From Utricularia gibba (Eukaryota > Streptophyta > Magnoliopsida > Lamiales > Lentibulariaceae), in contig NEEC01000055.1 in NCBI GenBank assembly GCA_002189035.1, forward strand, positions 1-41,133: a DNA stretch of 41,133 nt. The letters run 5' to 3'. The notes below the pieces were generated by a model. It did no database searches, was not told the origin of the DNA, and saw nothing but the letters and a program-made list of their open reading frames with translations. Below, one piece after another: positions 12,841-25,760 of this stretch. The translations under genes and the position numbers were made by a program. Positions within the stretch are counted from its first letter, which is position 1. Each line of letters begins with the position of its first letter.

Positions 12841-15800
12841 TAATATAAGGCAATCTTTCGAGCATTTGTGCCTCCTCGGACGAACAAGTTCTCAACACGA
12901 AAAAGACCGGCTCGGAACGAGCTTCGAAACGGTATGATATGTGCAACATGACTCATCACCGTTTGCAAGATATCCACTCGATACCGAAGAGTGCACGAGG
13001 CCACCATGAGGTTGTGGCTAGGGACACACCATGGCATAAATGATCATCTCGAAATCCAAATTTCACATCGTCATGAAATACATATGTGCATGTCAAAAAT
13101 CACATTCGCATCGAGTCAGGTGTCCGAGTCACATTTTCGCGAACGTGGTGGCCACTTCGTTGCACATCTGAAGGCTAATATAAGGCAATCTTTCGAGCAT
13201 TTGTGCCTCGGACGAACAAGTTCTCAACACGTGGCTCAGGAACCACTCGAGATTGTCTAGACACACCATGGCATCTTAAATGATCATCTCGAAATCCGAA
13301 ATTTCACATCGTCCATGAAATACATATGTGCATGTCAAAAATCACATTCGCATCGAGTCAGGTGTCCCGAGTCACATTTTCGTGGTGGCCACTTCGTTGC
13401 ACATCTGAAGGCTAATATAAGGCAATCTTTCGAGCATTTGTGCCTCCTCGGACGAACAAGTTCTCAACACGAAAGAAGACCGGCTCGGAACGAGCTTCGA
13501 AACGGTATGATATGTGCAACATGACTCATCACCGTTTGCAAGATATCCACTCGATACCGAAGAGTGCACGAGGCCACCTAGGGACACACATGGCATCTTA
13601 AATGATCATCTCGAAATCCGAAATTTCACATCGTCCATGAAATACATATGCATGTCAAAAATCACATTCGCATCGAGTCAGGTGTCCCGAGTCACATTAA
13701 ACTTCGATCTGATCGAGCAATCTTCGAAACGGCAACATGACGAAGGATTGCTGAGCTAGTGGCATGATCATCATCAGTCAAAATGATGTCAAAAATCACA
13801 TTCGCATCGAGTCAGGTGTCCGAGTCACATTTTCGCGAACGTGGTGGCCACTTCGTTGCACATCTGAAGGCTAATATAAGGCAATCTTTCGAGCATTTGT
13901 GCCTCCTCGGACGAACAAGTTCTCAACACGAAAGAAGACCGGCTCGGAACGAGCTTCGAAACGGTATGCTATGTGCAACATGACTCATCACCATTTGCAA
14001 GATATCCACTCGATACCGAAGAGTGCACGAGGCCACCATCTAGGGACACACCGATGGCATCTTAAATGATCATCTCGAAATCCAAAATTTCACATCGTCC
14101 ATGAAATACATATGTTTGCATGTCAAAAATCACATTCGCATCGAGTCAGGTGTCCCGAGTCACATTTTCGCGAACGTGGTGGCCACTTCGTTGCACATCT
14201 GAAGGCTAATATAAGGCAATCTTTCGAGCATTTGTGCCTCCTCGGACGAACAAGTTCTCAACACGCAACGAGCTTCGAAACGGTACAACATGACTCATCA
14301 CCGTTTGCAAGATATCCACTCGATACCGAAGAGTGCACGAGGCCACCATGAGGTTGTGGCTATGGCATCTTAAATGATCATCTTCCGAAATTTCACATCG
14401 TCCATGAAATACATATGATGTCAAAAATCACATTCGCATCGAGTCAGGTGTCCCGAGTCACATTTTCGCGAACGTGGTGGCCACTTCGTTGCACATCTGA
14501 AGGCTAATATAAGGCAATCTTTCGAGCATTTGTGCCTCCTCGGACGAACAAGTTCTCAACACGAAAGAAGACCGGCTCGGAACGAGCTTCGAAACGGCAA
14601 CATGACTCATCACCATTTGCAAGATATCCACTCGATACCGAAGAGTGCACGAGGCCACCATGAGGTTGTGGCTAGGGACACACCATGGCATCTTAAATGA
14701 TCATCTCGAAATCCAAATTTCACATCGTCCATGAAATACATATGTTTTGCATGTCAAAAATCACATTCGCATCGAGTCAGGTGTCCCGAGTCACATTTTC
14801 GCGAACGTGGTGGCCACTTCGTTGCACATCTGAAGGCTAATATAAGGCAATCTTTCGAGCATTTGTGCCTCCTCGGACGAACAAGTTCTCAACACGAAAG
14901 AAACGAGCTTCGAAACGCTCAACATGGCAACGAGCTCTAGACAACGGTGATAGTGCAACATTTCTCAGAACGTTTTCGCACATCTGAAGGCTAATATAAG
15001 GCAATCTTTCGAGCATTTGTGCGGATACACGAAGAGTGCCGAGGCCATGACTCATGAAGGTTGTCTAGGGACACACCATGGCATCTTAAATGATCATCTC
15101 GAAATCCGTGGCATCATGTTGCGAGTCACGAGTGCGAACGTGGTGGCCACTTCGTTGCACATCTGAAGGCTAATATAAGGCAATCTTTCGAGCATTTGTG
15201 CCTCCTCGGACGAACAAGTTCTCAACATCCGAGCGAAACGCAACATGACTCATCACCGCAAGATATCCACTCGATACCGAAGAGTGCACGAGGCCACCAT
15301 GAGCTAGCACACGGCATCGATCATGAGTAAAGATCATCTCGGTCACCGAACATTTCGCGAACATTCGTTGCACATCTGAAGGCTAATATAAGGCAATCTT
15401 TCGAGCATTTGTGCCTCCTCGGACGAACAAGTTCTCAACACGAAAGAAGACCGGCTCGGAACGAGCTTCGAAACGGTATGATATGTGCAACATGACTCAT
15501 CACCGTTTGCAAGATATCCACTCGATACCGAAGAGTGCACGAGGCCACCATGAGGTTGTGGCTAGGGACACACATGGCATCTTAAATGATCATCTCGAAA
15601 TCCAAATTTCACATCGTCCATGAAATACATATGTCTTGCATGTCAAAAATGCATCGAGTCAGGCCCGAGTCACATTTTCGCGAACGTGGTGGCCACTTCG
15701 TTGCACATCTGAAGGCTAATATAAGGCAATCTTTCGAGCATTTGTGCCTCCTCGGACGAACAAGTTCTCAACACGAAAGAAGACCGGCTCGGAACGAGCT

Positions 15801-15930
15801 TCGAAACGGTATGATATGTGCAACATGACTCATCGTTTGCAAGATATCGATACCGAAGAGTGCACGAGGCCACCATCTAGGGACACACCATGGCATAAAT
15901 GATCATCTCGAAATCCGAAATTTCACATCG
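12841..15930 (+). repeat. Mixed block: good monomers alternating with shortened ones
   Basis: Near-complete copies are at 12840-13200, 13350-13600, 13780-14000, 14110-14250, 14420-14700 and 15380-15830. Between them are shortened units, such as the one ending CACGTGGCTCAGGAACC near 13230, a box-less remnant at 13690-13790 (ACTTCGATCTGATCGAGCAATC), and short units with boxes at 14833, 14989, 15166 and 15379, only 156, 177 and 213 bp apart. The first clear GCTATG variant since position 368 appears at about 13966, and CCATTTGC first appears at about 13991. Confidence 0.8.
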
Positions 15931-16261
15931 TCCATGAAATACATATGATTCATTTCGCATCGCAATCGTCCACACATCTGAAGGCTAATCAATCAGCACC
16001 TCCTCGGACGAACAAGTTCTCAACACGAAAAAGACCGGCTCGGAACGAGCTTCGAAACGGTATGCAACATGACGAAGGATTTCTAGTTGATGAGAGTGGC
16101 CAGAAGGCACGAGGCCAAGAAGGCTAATATAAGGCAATCTTTCGAGCATACGAACAAGTTCTCAACACGAAAGAAGACCGGCTCGGAACGAGCTTCGAAA
16201 CGGTATGATATGTGCAACATGACTCATCACCGTTTGCAAGATATCCACTCGATACCGAAGA

Positions 16262-16345
16262 GTTCTAGGTCGATCAATGGATCGCATCCAAAAACACACA
16301 ATCATCGAGCAATCACATTTTCCGGGGTGGCGAGTCATGTAAGAA
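16262..16345 (+). repeat. Low-similarity segment inside the array
   Basis: After CGATACCGAAGAG the sequence turns to TTCTAGGTCGATCAATGG and continues through CCAAAAACACACAATCATCG and TTCCGGGGTGGCGAGTCATG before returning at AGAAGGCTAATATAAGG. Only short words match the unit (CTAGG, CGAGCAATC, CACATTTTC, GTGG). It occupies the place where about 210 bp of a normal unit would stand, so it is probably a shortened diverged monomer. No other origin is recognised. Confidence 0.45.
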
Positions 16346-17309
16346 GGCTAATATAAGGCAATCTTTCGAGCATTTGTGCCTCCTCGGACGAACAAGTTCT
16401 CAACACGAAAAGAAACGAGCTTCGAAACGCAACATGACTCATCACAAGATATCCACTCGATACCGAAGAGTGCACGAGGCCACCATGAGGTTGTGGCTAG
16501 ACACACGGCATCTTAAATGATCATCTCGAAATCCAAATTTCACATCGTCATGAAATACATATGATGTCAAATCGCATCATAGTGCGAAGACTACATCCTA
16601 CAATCTTTCGATCCTCCTCGGACGAACAAGTTCTCAACATGAAGAGTTTTGATACTTCGTTGCACATCTGAAGGCTAATATAAGGCAATCTTTCGAGCAT
16701 TTGTGCCTCCTCGGACGAACAAGTTCTCAACACGAAAGAAGACCGGCTCGGAACGAGCTTCGAAACGGTATGCCAACATGAGTCAAGACCACTCGATTTG
16801 AGGTTGTGGCTAGGGACACACCGATCGATCATCTCGGAAATTTCACATCGTCCATGAAATACATATGTCATGTCAAAAATCACATTCGCATCGAGTCAGG
16901 TGTCCGAGTCACATTTTCGCGAACGTGGTGGCCACTTCGTTGCACATCTGAAGGCTAATATAAGGCAATCTTTCGAGCATTTGTGCCTCCTCGGACGAAC
17001 AAGTTCTCAACAAAAGAAGACCGGCTCGGAACGAGCTTCGAAACGGTATGATGTGCAACATGACTCATCACCATTTGCAAGATATCCACTCGATACCGAA
17101 GAGTGCACGAGGCCACCATGCTAGGGACTGGCATCTTAAATGATCATCTCGAAATCCGAAATTTCACATCGTCCATGAAATACATATGGCATGTCAAAAA
17201 TCACATTCGCATCGAGTCAAACATCTGGTGGCCACTTCGTTGCACATCTGAAGGCTAATATAAGGCAATCTTTCGAGCATTTGTGCCTCCTCGGACGAAC
17301 AAGTTCTCA

Positions 17310-17412
17310 ACGGACAACGAATAAACATGAGAAGGATTGTCTATCATCGATGCAGTGAACACATCAGGCAAACATAACACTCGTTGGCCAAGATACGATG
17401 CAACGAGCTTCG
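17310..17412 (+). repeat. Low-similarity segment inside the array
   Basis: From ACGGACAACGAATAAACATG to about CAAGATACGATGC there are roughly 100 bp with little match to the unit. The strings ATCATCGATGCAGTGAACAC and CATAACACTCGTTGGCC are not seen elsewhere in the window. Normal order resumes at CAACGAGCTTCGAAAC. It could be a diverged monomer, a small insertion or consensus noise. Confidence 0.45.
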
Positions 17413-20115
17413 AAACCAACATGACTCATCACCGTTTGCAAGATATCCACTCGATTGCACGAGGCCACCATGAGGTTGTGGCTAGGGACACACCCATCTT
17501 AAATGATCATCTCGAAATCCGAAATTTCACATCGTCATGAAATACATATGTGCATGTCAAAAATCACATTCGCATCGAGTCAGGTGTCCCGAGTCACATT
17601 TTCGCGAACGTGGTGGCCACTTCGTTGCACATCTGAAGGCTAATATAAGGCAATCTTTCGAGCATACGATATGTCTCGTCGAGCGATTGTGCCTCATCTC
17701 GGACACATCGTGCATGAAACACATAAAAAGTCCACACATCTGAAGGCTAATATAAGGCAATCTTTCGAGCATTTGTGCCTCCTCGGACGAACAATTCTCA
17801 ACACGAAAGAGACTCGGAACGAGCTTCGAAACGGTAGGATGTGCAACATGAAAACCATCAAGAGCAATCCATTACCGAACATGAGACGATTTGAGGTTGT
17901 GGCTATCGATCATCTCGAAATCCGAAATTTCACATCGTCCATGAAATACATATGTTTTGCATGTCAAAAATCACATTCGCATCGAGTCAGGTGTCCCGAG
18001 TCACATTTTCGCGAACGTGGTGGCCACTTCGTTGCACATCTGAAGGCTAATATAAGGCAATCTTTCGAGCATTTGTGCCTCCTCGGACGAACAAGTTCTC
18101 ATCGGAACGAGCTTCGAAAAAATGGCTCGGAACTTCGATCGGTGAAATGTCTCACATGTCACACATTCGCATCGAGTCACCCGTTTTCGCACAGATAATC
18201 AATCTTTCGAGCATTTGATGAAGTGGCCGACCGGCAGGTTGTGGCTATATGATCATCTCGAAATCCGAAATTTCACATCGATCATCATGTCAAAAATCAC
18301 ATTCGCATCGAGTCAGGTGTCTCACATCGCGAAACTTCGTTGCACATCTGAAGGCTAATATAAGGCAATCTTTCGAGCATTTGTGCCTCCTCGGACGAAC
18401 AAGTTCTCAACATAACGAGGAAACGGCTGAGCAAGGTTGCTCTACACACCGATGGCAAAGATCACATCTCGAAATCGAAATTTCACATCGTCCCAAAATA
18501 GTTTTGCTCATCACATTCGCATCGAGTCAGGTGTCATGAGTCAATTTTCGCGAACGTGGTGGCCACTTCGTTGCACATCTGAAGGCTAATATAAGGCAAT
18601 CTTTCGAGCATTTGTGCCTCCTCGGACGAACAAGTTCTCAACACGAAAGAAGACCGGCTCGGAACGAGCTTCGTGGCGGTCTGATGAGTGCATAATCATA
18701 TCGAGTCAGCAACGTTTTCGCAGATATCAATGTCCTCCTCGGACGAACAAGTTCTCAACACGAACAACGAGCGAGGCCACATGAGGGTTGTGACTAGGAC
18801 ACCGATGGGCATCAAATGATCATCTCGAAATCCGAAAACATCGTCACATGAAATACATATGTTTTGCATGAGTCACATTTCTTCAGGTGTGAGTCACCGC
18901 GAACGTGGTGGCCACTTCGTTGCACATCTGAAGGCTAATATAAGGCAATCTTTCGAGCATTTGTGCCTCCTCGGACGAACAAGTTCTCAACACGAAAGAA
19001 GACTGGCTCGGAACGAGCTTCGAAACGGTATGATATGTGCAACATGACTCATCACGTTGCAAGATATCCACTCGATACCGAAGAGTGCACGAGGCCACCA
19101 TGAGGTTGTGGCTAGGGACACAAGGATCATTAAATGATCATCTCGAAATAAATTTCACATCGTCGATGAAATACATATGTCCATGTCAAAAATCACATTC
19201 GCATCGAGTCAGGTGTCCCGAGTCACATTTTCGCGAACGTGGTGGCCACTTCGTTGCACATCTGAAGGCTAATATAAGGCAATCTTTCGAGCATTTGTGC
19301 CTCCTCGGACGAACAAGTTCTCAACACGAAAGAAGACCGGCTCGGAACGAGCTTCGAAACGGTATGGTGTGCAACATCATTGTTTTGTATATCCTACTCG
19401 ATACGTGAGACGAGGAGGCCACCATGAGGTTGTGGCTAGGGACACACCGAAATGGCATCTAAATGATCATCTCGAACATCAAATTCGTCACATCGTCAAG
19501 ATGAAATACATATGTCTGAATCAATGCACGAGGCCACCATCTAGGGTCCATCTCGAGTCACATCGGTGTCAAAGGAGTCACTGCGAACGTGGTGGCCACT
19601 TCGTTGCACATCTGAAGGCTAATATAAGGCAATCTTTCGAGCATTTGTGCCTCCTCGGACGAACAAGTTCTCAACACGAAAGAAGACCGGCTCGGAACGA
19701 GCTCTATGTGATATGAGAGGACATCATCAGGCAAATATCCACTATCCTACGAAGACTGCACGAGGCCACCATGAGGTTGTGGCTAGGGAACACTTGGCAT
19801 CTCAAATGATCGATCTCGAAATCAAATTTCACATCGTCCATGAAATATATGTAACATGTCAAAAATCGATTTCCTCAGGTTCGAGTCACATTGCGAACGT
19901 GTGGCCACTTCGTTGCACATCTGAAGGCTAATATAAGGCAATCTTTCGAGCATTTGTGCCTCCTCGGACGAACAAGTTCTCAACACGAAAGAAGAGGGCT
20001 CGGAACGAGCTTCGAAACGGTATGATATGTGAGTGACATCATGTCAGCATCCATTTGCGAAATACATCCTACTCGATACCGTGCATGCCACCATGAGGTT
20101 GTGGCTAGGGAGATC

Positions 20116-20200
20116 ATCTCGAAATCCGAAATTTCACATCGTCCCATCAAATGCATCGATCTCGAAATCCAAACTTTCACATCGTCCATGAAATACATAT
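20116..20200 (+). repeat. Local 43-bp tandem duplication
   Basis: ATCTCGAAATCC begins at 20116 and again at 20159, each followed by a near-identical TTTCACATCGTCC. The copies differ slightly (CCGAAATTTC against CCAAACTTTC, and CCATCAAATGCATCG against CCATGAAATACATATG). The same 43-bp period and the same part of the unit are duplicated at 5928-5971. Confidence 0.7.
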
Positions 20201-21136
20201 GTCTCATGTCAAAAATCACATTTCGGTCAGGTGTGAGTCACATTTTCGCGAACGTGGTGGCCAACAAAGGCTAATATAAGGCAATCTTTCGAGCATTTGT
20301 GCACGAACAAGTTCGACGAAAGACCGAGCTCGGAACGAGCTTCGGGTGAGGTGATGACATCATCGTTTGCAAGATATCCAGATACAAGAAGAGTGCACGA
20401 GGCCACCATGAGGTTGTGGCTAGGACACACCATGGCATCTTAAATGATCATCTCGAAATCCGAAATTTCACATCGTCCACATCCCGAAATATGCGAAACT
20501 TCGTTGCACATCTGAAGGCTAATATAAGGCAATCTTTCGAGCATTTGTGCCTCCTCGGACGAACAAGTTCTCAACACGAAAGAAGACCGGCTCGGAACGA
20601 GCTTCGAAACGGTATGATATGTGCAACATGACTCATCACCGTTTGCAAGATATCCACTCGATACCGAAGAGTGCACGAGGCCACCATGAGGTTGTGGCTA
20701 GGGACACACCATGGCATCTTAAATGATCATCTCGAAATCCAAATTTCACATCGTCCCATGAAATACATATGTCTTGCATGTGCATCGAGTCCAGTCACAT
20801 TTTCGCGAACGTGGTGGCCACTTCGTTGCACATCTGAAGGCTAATATAAGGCAATCTTTCGAGCATTTGTGCCTCCTCGGACGAACAAGTTCTCAACACG
20901 AAAGAAGACCGGCTCGGAACGAGCTTCGAAACGGTATGATATGTGCAACATGACTCATCACCGTTTGCAAGATATCCACTCGATACCGAAGAGTGCACGA
21001 GGCCACATGAGGTTGTGGCTAGGGACATGGCATCTTAAATGATCATCTCGAAATAAATTTCACATCGTCCATGAAATACATATGTCTTGCATGTCAAAAA
21101 TCACATTCGCATCGAGTCAGGTGTCCCGAGTCACAT

Positions 21137-21222
21137 TAAAACGTCAGATATCGTTTTCGAGAAGGCTTATATGGCAACAATCGGCATCATGCAGTTGAAC
21201 AAAAAGTCCAAACGAACAAGTT
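21137..21222 (+). repeat. Diverged monomer interior with an altered box
   Basis: After GAGTCACATTAAAACG the sequence is unusual for about 80 bp (TCAGATATCGTTTTCGAG, then GGCATCATGCAGTTGAAC). It contains GAGAAGGCTTATATGGCAAC followed by AATCGGCATC, which aligns with the box core but carries several changes. This is the clearest diverged, rather than missing, copy of the box. Normal sequence resumes at CGAACAAGTTCTCAACATC. Confidence 0.5.
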
Positions 21223-22199
21223 CTCAACATCGGAACGAGCTTCGAAACGGTATGATATGTGCAACATGACTCATCACCGAAGATATCCACTCGATTGTGC
21301 TAGGGACACACCATGGCATCTTAAATGATCATCTCGAAATCCAAATTTCACATCGTCCCATGAAATACATATGTCTTGCATGGCATCGAGTCGAACATAA
21401 CGTGGTGGCCACTTCGTTGCACATCTGAAGGCTAATATAAGGCAATCTTTCGAGCATTTGTGCCTCCTCGGACGAACAAGTTCTCAACACGAAAGTCGGA
21501 ACGAGCTTCGAAACGGTATGATGTGCAACATGACTCAGAAGATGATACCCACGAGGCCACCATGAGGTTGTGGCTAGGGACACACATGGCATCTTAAATG
21601 ATCATCTCGAAATCCAAATTTCACATCGTCCATGAAATACATATGTCTTGCATGTCAAAAATCACATTCGCATCGAGTCCCCGAGTCACATTTTCGCGAA
21701 CGTGGTGGCCACTTCGTTGCACATCTGAAGGCTAATATAAGGCAATCTTTCGAGCATTTGTGCCTCCTCGGACGAACAAGTTCTCAACATTTCGAAACGC
21801 GAGCAAGGATTGCACGAGGCCACCATGAGCTAGGGACACACGGCATAAATGATCATCTCGAAATGAACGATGTGCATCCCTCACATTTTCGCGAACGTGG
21901 TGGCCACTTCGTTGCACATCTGAAGGCTAATATAAGGCAATCTTTCGAGCATTTGTGCCTCCTCGGACGAACAAGTTCTCAACACGAAAGAAGACCGGCT
22001 CGGAACGAGCTTCGAAACGGTATGATATGTGCAACATGACTCATCACCTTTGCAAGATATCCACTCGATACCGAAGAGTGCACGAGGCCACCATGAGGTT
22101 GTGGCTAGGACACACCATGGCATCTTAAATGATCATCTCGAGGTCCCACATCTTGCATAAAAATCACATTCGATCGAGTCAGCCCGAGTCGCGAAACTT

Positions 22200-23700
22200 C
22201 ACATGTAATATAAGGCAATCTTTCGAGCATTTGTGCCTCCTCGGAAACAAGTAACATCGGAACGAGCTTCGAAACGGTATTATGTGCAACATGACTCATC
22301 AAAGATAACATTTCGGGGCATGTCGCATCGAGTCAGAGTTTTCGCGAACGTGGTGGCCACTTCGTTGCACATCTGAAGGCTAATATAAGGCAATCTTTCG
22401 AGCATTTGTGCCTCCTCGGACGAACAAGTTCTCAACACGAAAGAAGACCGTGCTCGGAACGAGCTTCTATCGGTATGTGCACAAGACTCATCACCATGTT
22501 TTCGCACATCTGAAGGCTAATATAAGGCAATCTTTCGAGCATTTGTGCGGATATGCGACGAGGCCAACATGACTCATGAAGGTTGTGAGGTTGTGGCTAG
22601 GGACACACACCGATCATCTCGCCCGAAATTTCTCGTATGAATACATATGTCATCATCACATTCGCATCGAGTCAGGTGTCCCGAACAATCCACTTCGTTG
22701 CACATCTGAAGGCTAATATAAGGCAATCTTTCGAGCATTTGTGCCTCGGACGAACAAGTTCTCAACACGAAAGAAAGACATGTCAACATGAATCACCATT
22801 TGCAAGCCACTCGAGAAGAACGAGTGAGCTAGGGACACACCCATGGCATCTTAAATGATCATCTCGAAATTTTCACATCGGAAGTCATGTGGTCACAGTC
22901 ACATTTTCGCGAACGTGGTGGCCACTTCGTTGCACATCTGAAGGCTAATATAAGGCAATTTTCGAGCATTTGTGCGACTTTGTGGAACGAAAACTCGGAC
23001 GAACCGAAGTTCTCACACCCACGATCATCTCGAGAAGTCGAAATACCATGGCATCGAGTCAAGTCACATTTTCGAGCCACTTCGACATCTGAAGGCTAAT
23101 ATAAGGCAATCTTTCGAGCATTTGTGCCTCCTCGGACGAACAAGTTCTCAACTCGTTCGCCATGACTCATCACCGTTTGCAAGATATCCACTCGATACCG
23201 ACACGAGGCCACCATGAGGTTGTGGCTAGGAGGCATACATCAAATGACACATCATGGTGCATCTAGGAACAGTCACCTGGCGTTGCACATCTGAAGGCTA
23301 ATATAAGGCAATCTTTCGAGCATTTGTGCTCGGAAATGATTTCCATCGTCATGAAGGATGTGCACGAGGCCACCATGAGGTTGTGGCTAGGATCAAAAAT
23401 CACATTCATGCATCGTCAGTCGAGGTGTCCCGAGTCACATTTTCGCGAACGTGGTGGCCACTTCGTTGCACATCTGAAGGCTAATATAAGGCAATCTTTC
23501 GAGCATTTGTGCATTTGTCGTCCTCAACATGGAAGAGATACAAGTGCACGAGGCCACCATGAGGTTGTGGCTCACACACATCTTAAATGATCATCTCGAG
23601 AAGATGTCGGAGTCAGGTCGAGTCACACGCGAAACTTCGTTGCACATCTGAAGGCTAATATAAGGCAATCTTTCGAGCATTTGTGCCTCCTCGGACGAAC
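22200..23700 (+). repeat. Run of about nine half-length monomers
   Basis: Boxes lie at about 22206, 22377, 22514, 22710, 22941, 23092, 23295, 23478 and 23651. The spacings are 171, 137, 196, 231, 151, 203, 183 and 173 bp, a mean near 181 bp, close to half the usual unit. Each keeps the box and GAGCATTTGTGC. The missing parts differ from unit to unit, so this is not a clean halved repeat but a cluster of independent deletions. No other run in the window is this dense. Confidence 0.75.
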
Positions 23701-25240
23701 AAGTGTCGCGAAAACATGACAACATGACTCATCACCAAGATATCCACTCGATACCGAAGAGTGCACGAGGCCACCATGAGGTTGTGGCTAGGGACACACC
23801 CATGGCATCTTAAATGATCATCTCGAAGAAAATGCACGCATCCCAGTCACATAACATTCGTGGCTAGGGAGCACACCATGAGCATTCGAAACGGTATAAA
23901 TGATCATCTCGATGATTTCTAGGGACATCTTAAATGATCATCTCGAAATCCGAAATACATCGTCCATGGCATGTCAAAAATCACATTCGCATCGAGTCAG
24001 GTGTCCCGAGTCACATTTTCGCGAACGTGGTGGCCACTTCGTTGCACATCTGAAGGCTAATATAAGGCAATCTTTCGAGCATTTGTGCCTCCTCGGACGA
24101 ACAAGTTCTCAACACGAAAAAGAAGAGCTTCGAAACGCTCAACATGGAACCACTCGATACCGAAGAGTGCACGAGGCCACCATGAGGTTGTGGCTAGGGT
24201 CGCATCCCATGGACATCACTCGTTCGAACAAAATTCCACATCCTACAATCGAGCAACGAACAAGTTCTCAACACGAAAGAAGACCGGCTCGGAACGAGCT
24301 TCGAAACGGTATGCTATGTGCAACATGACTCATCACCAAGATAGATTGTCTAGGGACACACCCATGGCATCTTAAATGATCATCTCGAAATCCAAATTTC
24401 ACATCGTCACACGTCCACATGCGAAACTACATCTGTCAGAGCATGTGCACGAAAATCACATTTCGCAACATGACTCATCACCATCACTCGGTGTCTAGTG
24501 CGATCATCTTCCAAATTTCACATATGAACGTGGTGGCCACGTTCAGCACATCTGGTGGCCAAGCTAATATAAGGCAATCTTTCGAGCATTTGTGCCTCCT
24601 CGGACGAACAAGTTCTCAACACGAAAGAAGACACGGCTCGGAACGAGCTTCGAAACGGTATGATGTGCATCGCAAGTCACATTTTCGCGAACGTGGTGGC
24701 CACTTCGTTGCACATCTGAAGGCTAATATAAGGCAAGAGCATACGAACAAGTTCTCACTCGGAACGAGCTTCGAAACCGAAGAGTGCACGAGGCCACCAT
24801 GAGGTTGTGGCTAGGGATCACAATCCGAAATTTCACATCGTCATGAAATACATCTTGCATGTCAAAAATCACATTCGCATCGAGTCAGGTGTCCCGAGTC
24901 ACATTTTCGCGAACGTGGTGGCCACTTCGTTGCACATCTGAAGGCTAATATAAGGCAATCTTTCGAGCATTTGTGCCTCCTCGGACGAACAAGTTCTCAA
25001 CATCGGAACGAGCTTCGAAACGGTATGCTTGTGCATGACTCGCACTCGATTGCACTCTATCAGGTGTCGAAATACATATGTTTTGCATGTCATCACATTC
25101 GCATCGAGTCACCGAACATTTTCGTGGTGGCCACTTCGTTGCACATCTGAAGGCTAATATAAGGCAATCTTTCGAGCATTTGTGCCCTCGGACGAACAAG
25201 TTCTCAACACGAAAAAGACCGGCTCGGAACGAGCTTCGAA
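23701..25240 (+). repeat. Mixed, heavily deleted central block (part 2)
   Basis: Boxes at about 24054, 24561, 24718, 24941 and 25150 are separated by 157 to about 510 bp. A short duplication places AAATGATCATCTCGA at about 23897 and again at about 23932, separated by TGATTTCTAGGGACATCTT. A long interval at 24400-24560 holds fragments such as GCATGTGCACGAAAATCAC and TGAACGTGGTGGCCACGTTC with little order. The segment 24840-25020 is a good partial unit. Confidence 0.7.
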
Positions 25241-25760
25241 ACGGTATGCTACAACATGACTCATCGATGATACCGACTCCACGGCATCGATCATCTCGAA
25301 ATTTTCACATCGTCCATGAAATACATATGTGCAAATCACATATCGAGTCAGCAGTCACGTCCACTTCGTTGCAGAAGGCTCAATCAGCATTTGTGCGGAC
25401 GAACAAGTTCTCACACGACAACGAGCGAAGGTATGCCAACATGAGTGATTGTCTAGCGACATCGATGATTTTCACATCGTCATCATATGAAATCACATTC
25501 GCATCGAGTCAGGTGTTGCGAACGTGAACATCTGAAGGCTAATATAAGGCAATCATTCGAATCGAGTCCTCCTTGAAGAGGCATCTTCGAACGAACAGAT
25601 GTGGCCACGTCAAAATCATCACCGTTCGCAGATGTCATCGAGGATTTCCGGTATGTGCACCAGGCCACCATCTGAACAGTAATCCACACGATATGGCTCG
25701 GAACGAGCTCGTTTCTATATGGTGACGATCACTTTGCAAAAATCCACTCGACATCTCCCG
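25241..25760 (+). repeat. Strongly degraded stretch, little intact unit sequence
   Basis: About 500 bp contain only short unit words in roughly correct order, including two damaged boxes (AGAAGGCTCAATCAGCATTTGTG near 25373 and GGCTAATATAAGGCAATCATTCG near 25537). Segments such as CGAAGAGG near 25575, GATGTCATCGAGGATTTCCG near 25631 and GTTTCTATATGGTGACGATC near 25710 do not match the unit well. Apart from these remnants I see no gene or other feature here. Confidence 0.6.

Larger units (their letters stand above)
15931..22200 (+). repeat. Mixed, heavily deleted central block (part 1)
   Basis: Boxes lie at about 15983 (damaged), 16120, 16346, 16672, 16951, 17251, 17635, 17743, 18043, 18351, 18586, 18931, 19266, 19616, 19927, 20269, 20516, 20837, 21428, 21728 and 21926. 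Spacing runs from about 110 to 590 bp. Good full units remain, for example 18931-19100, 19200-19360 and 20500-20720. A divergent reading TCCTAC in place of TCCAC occurs at about 16602, 19390, 19750 and 20066. No gene or element insertion is recognisable in the spaces between boxes. Confidence 0.75.

Noticed and set aside
22200-23700. A distinct second satellite family with a unit of about 180 bp
   Set aside because: The short units are each recognisable as partly deleted copies of the main unit, with different deletions. There is no common 180-bp consensus.
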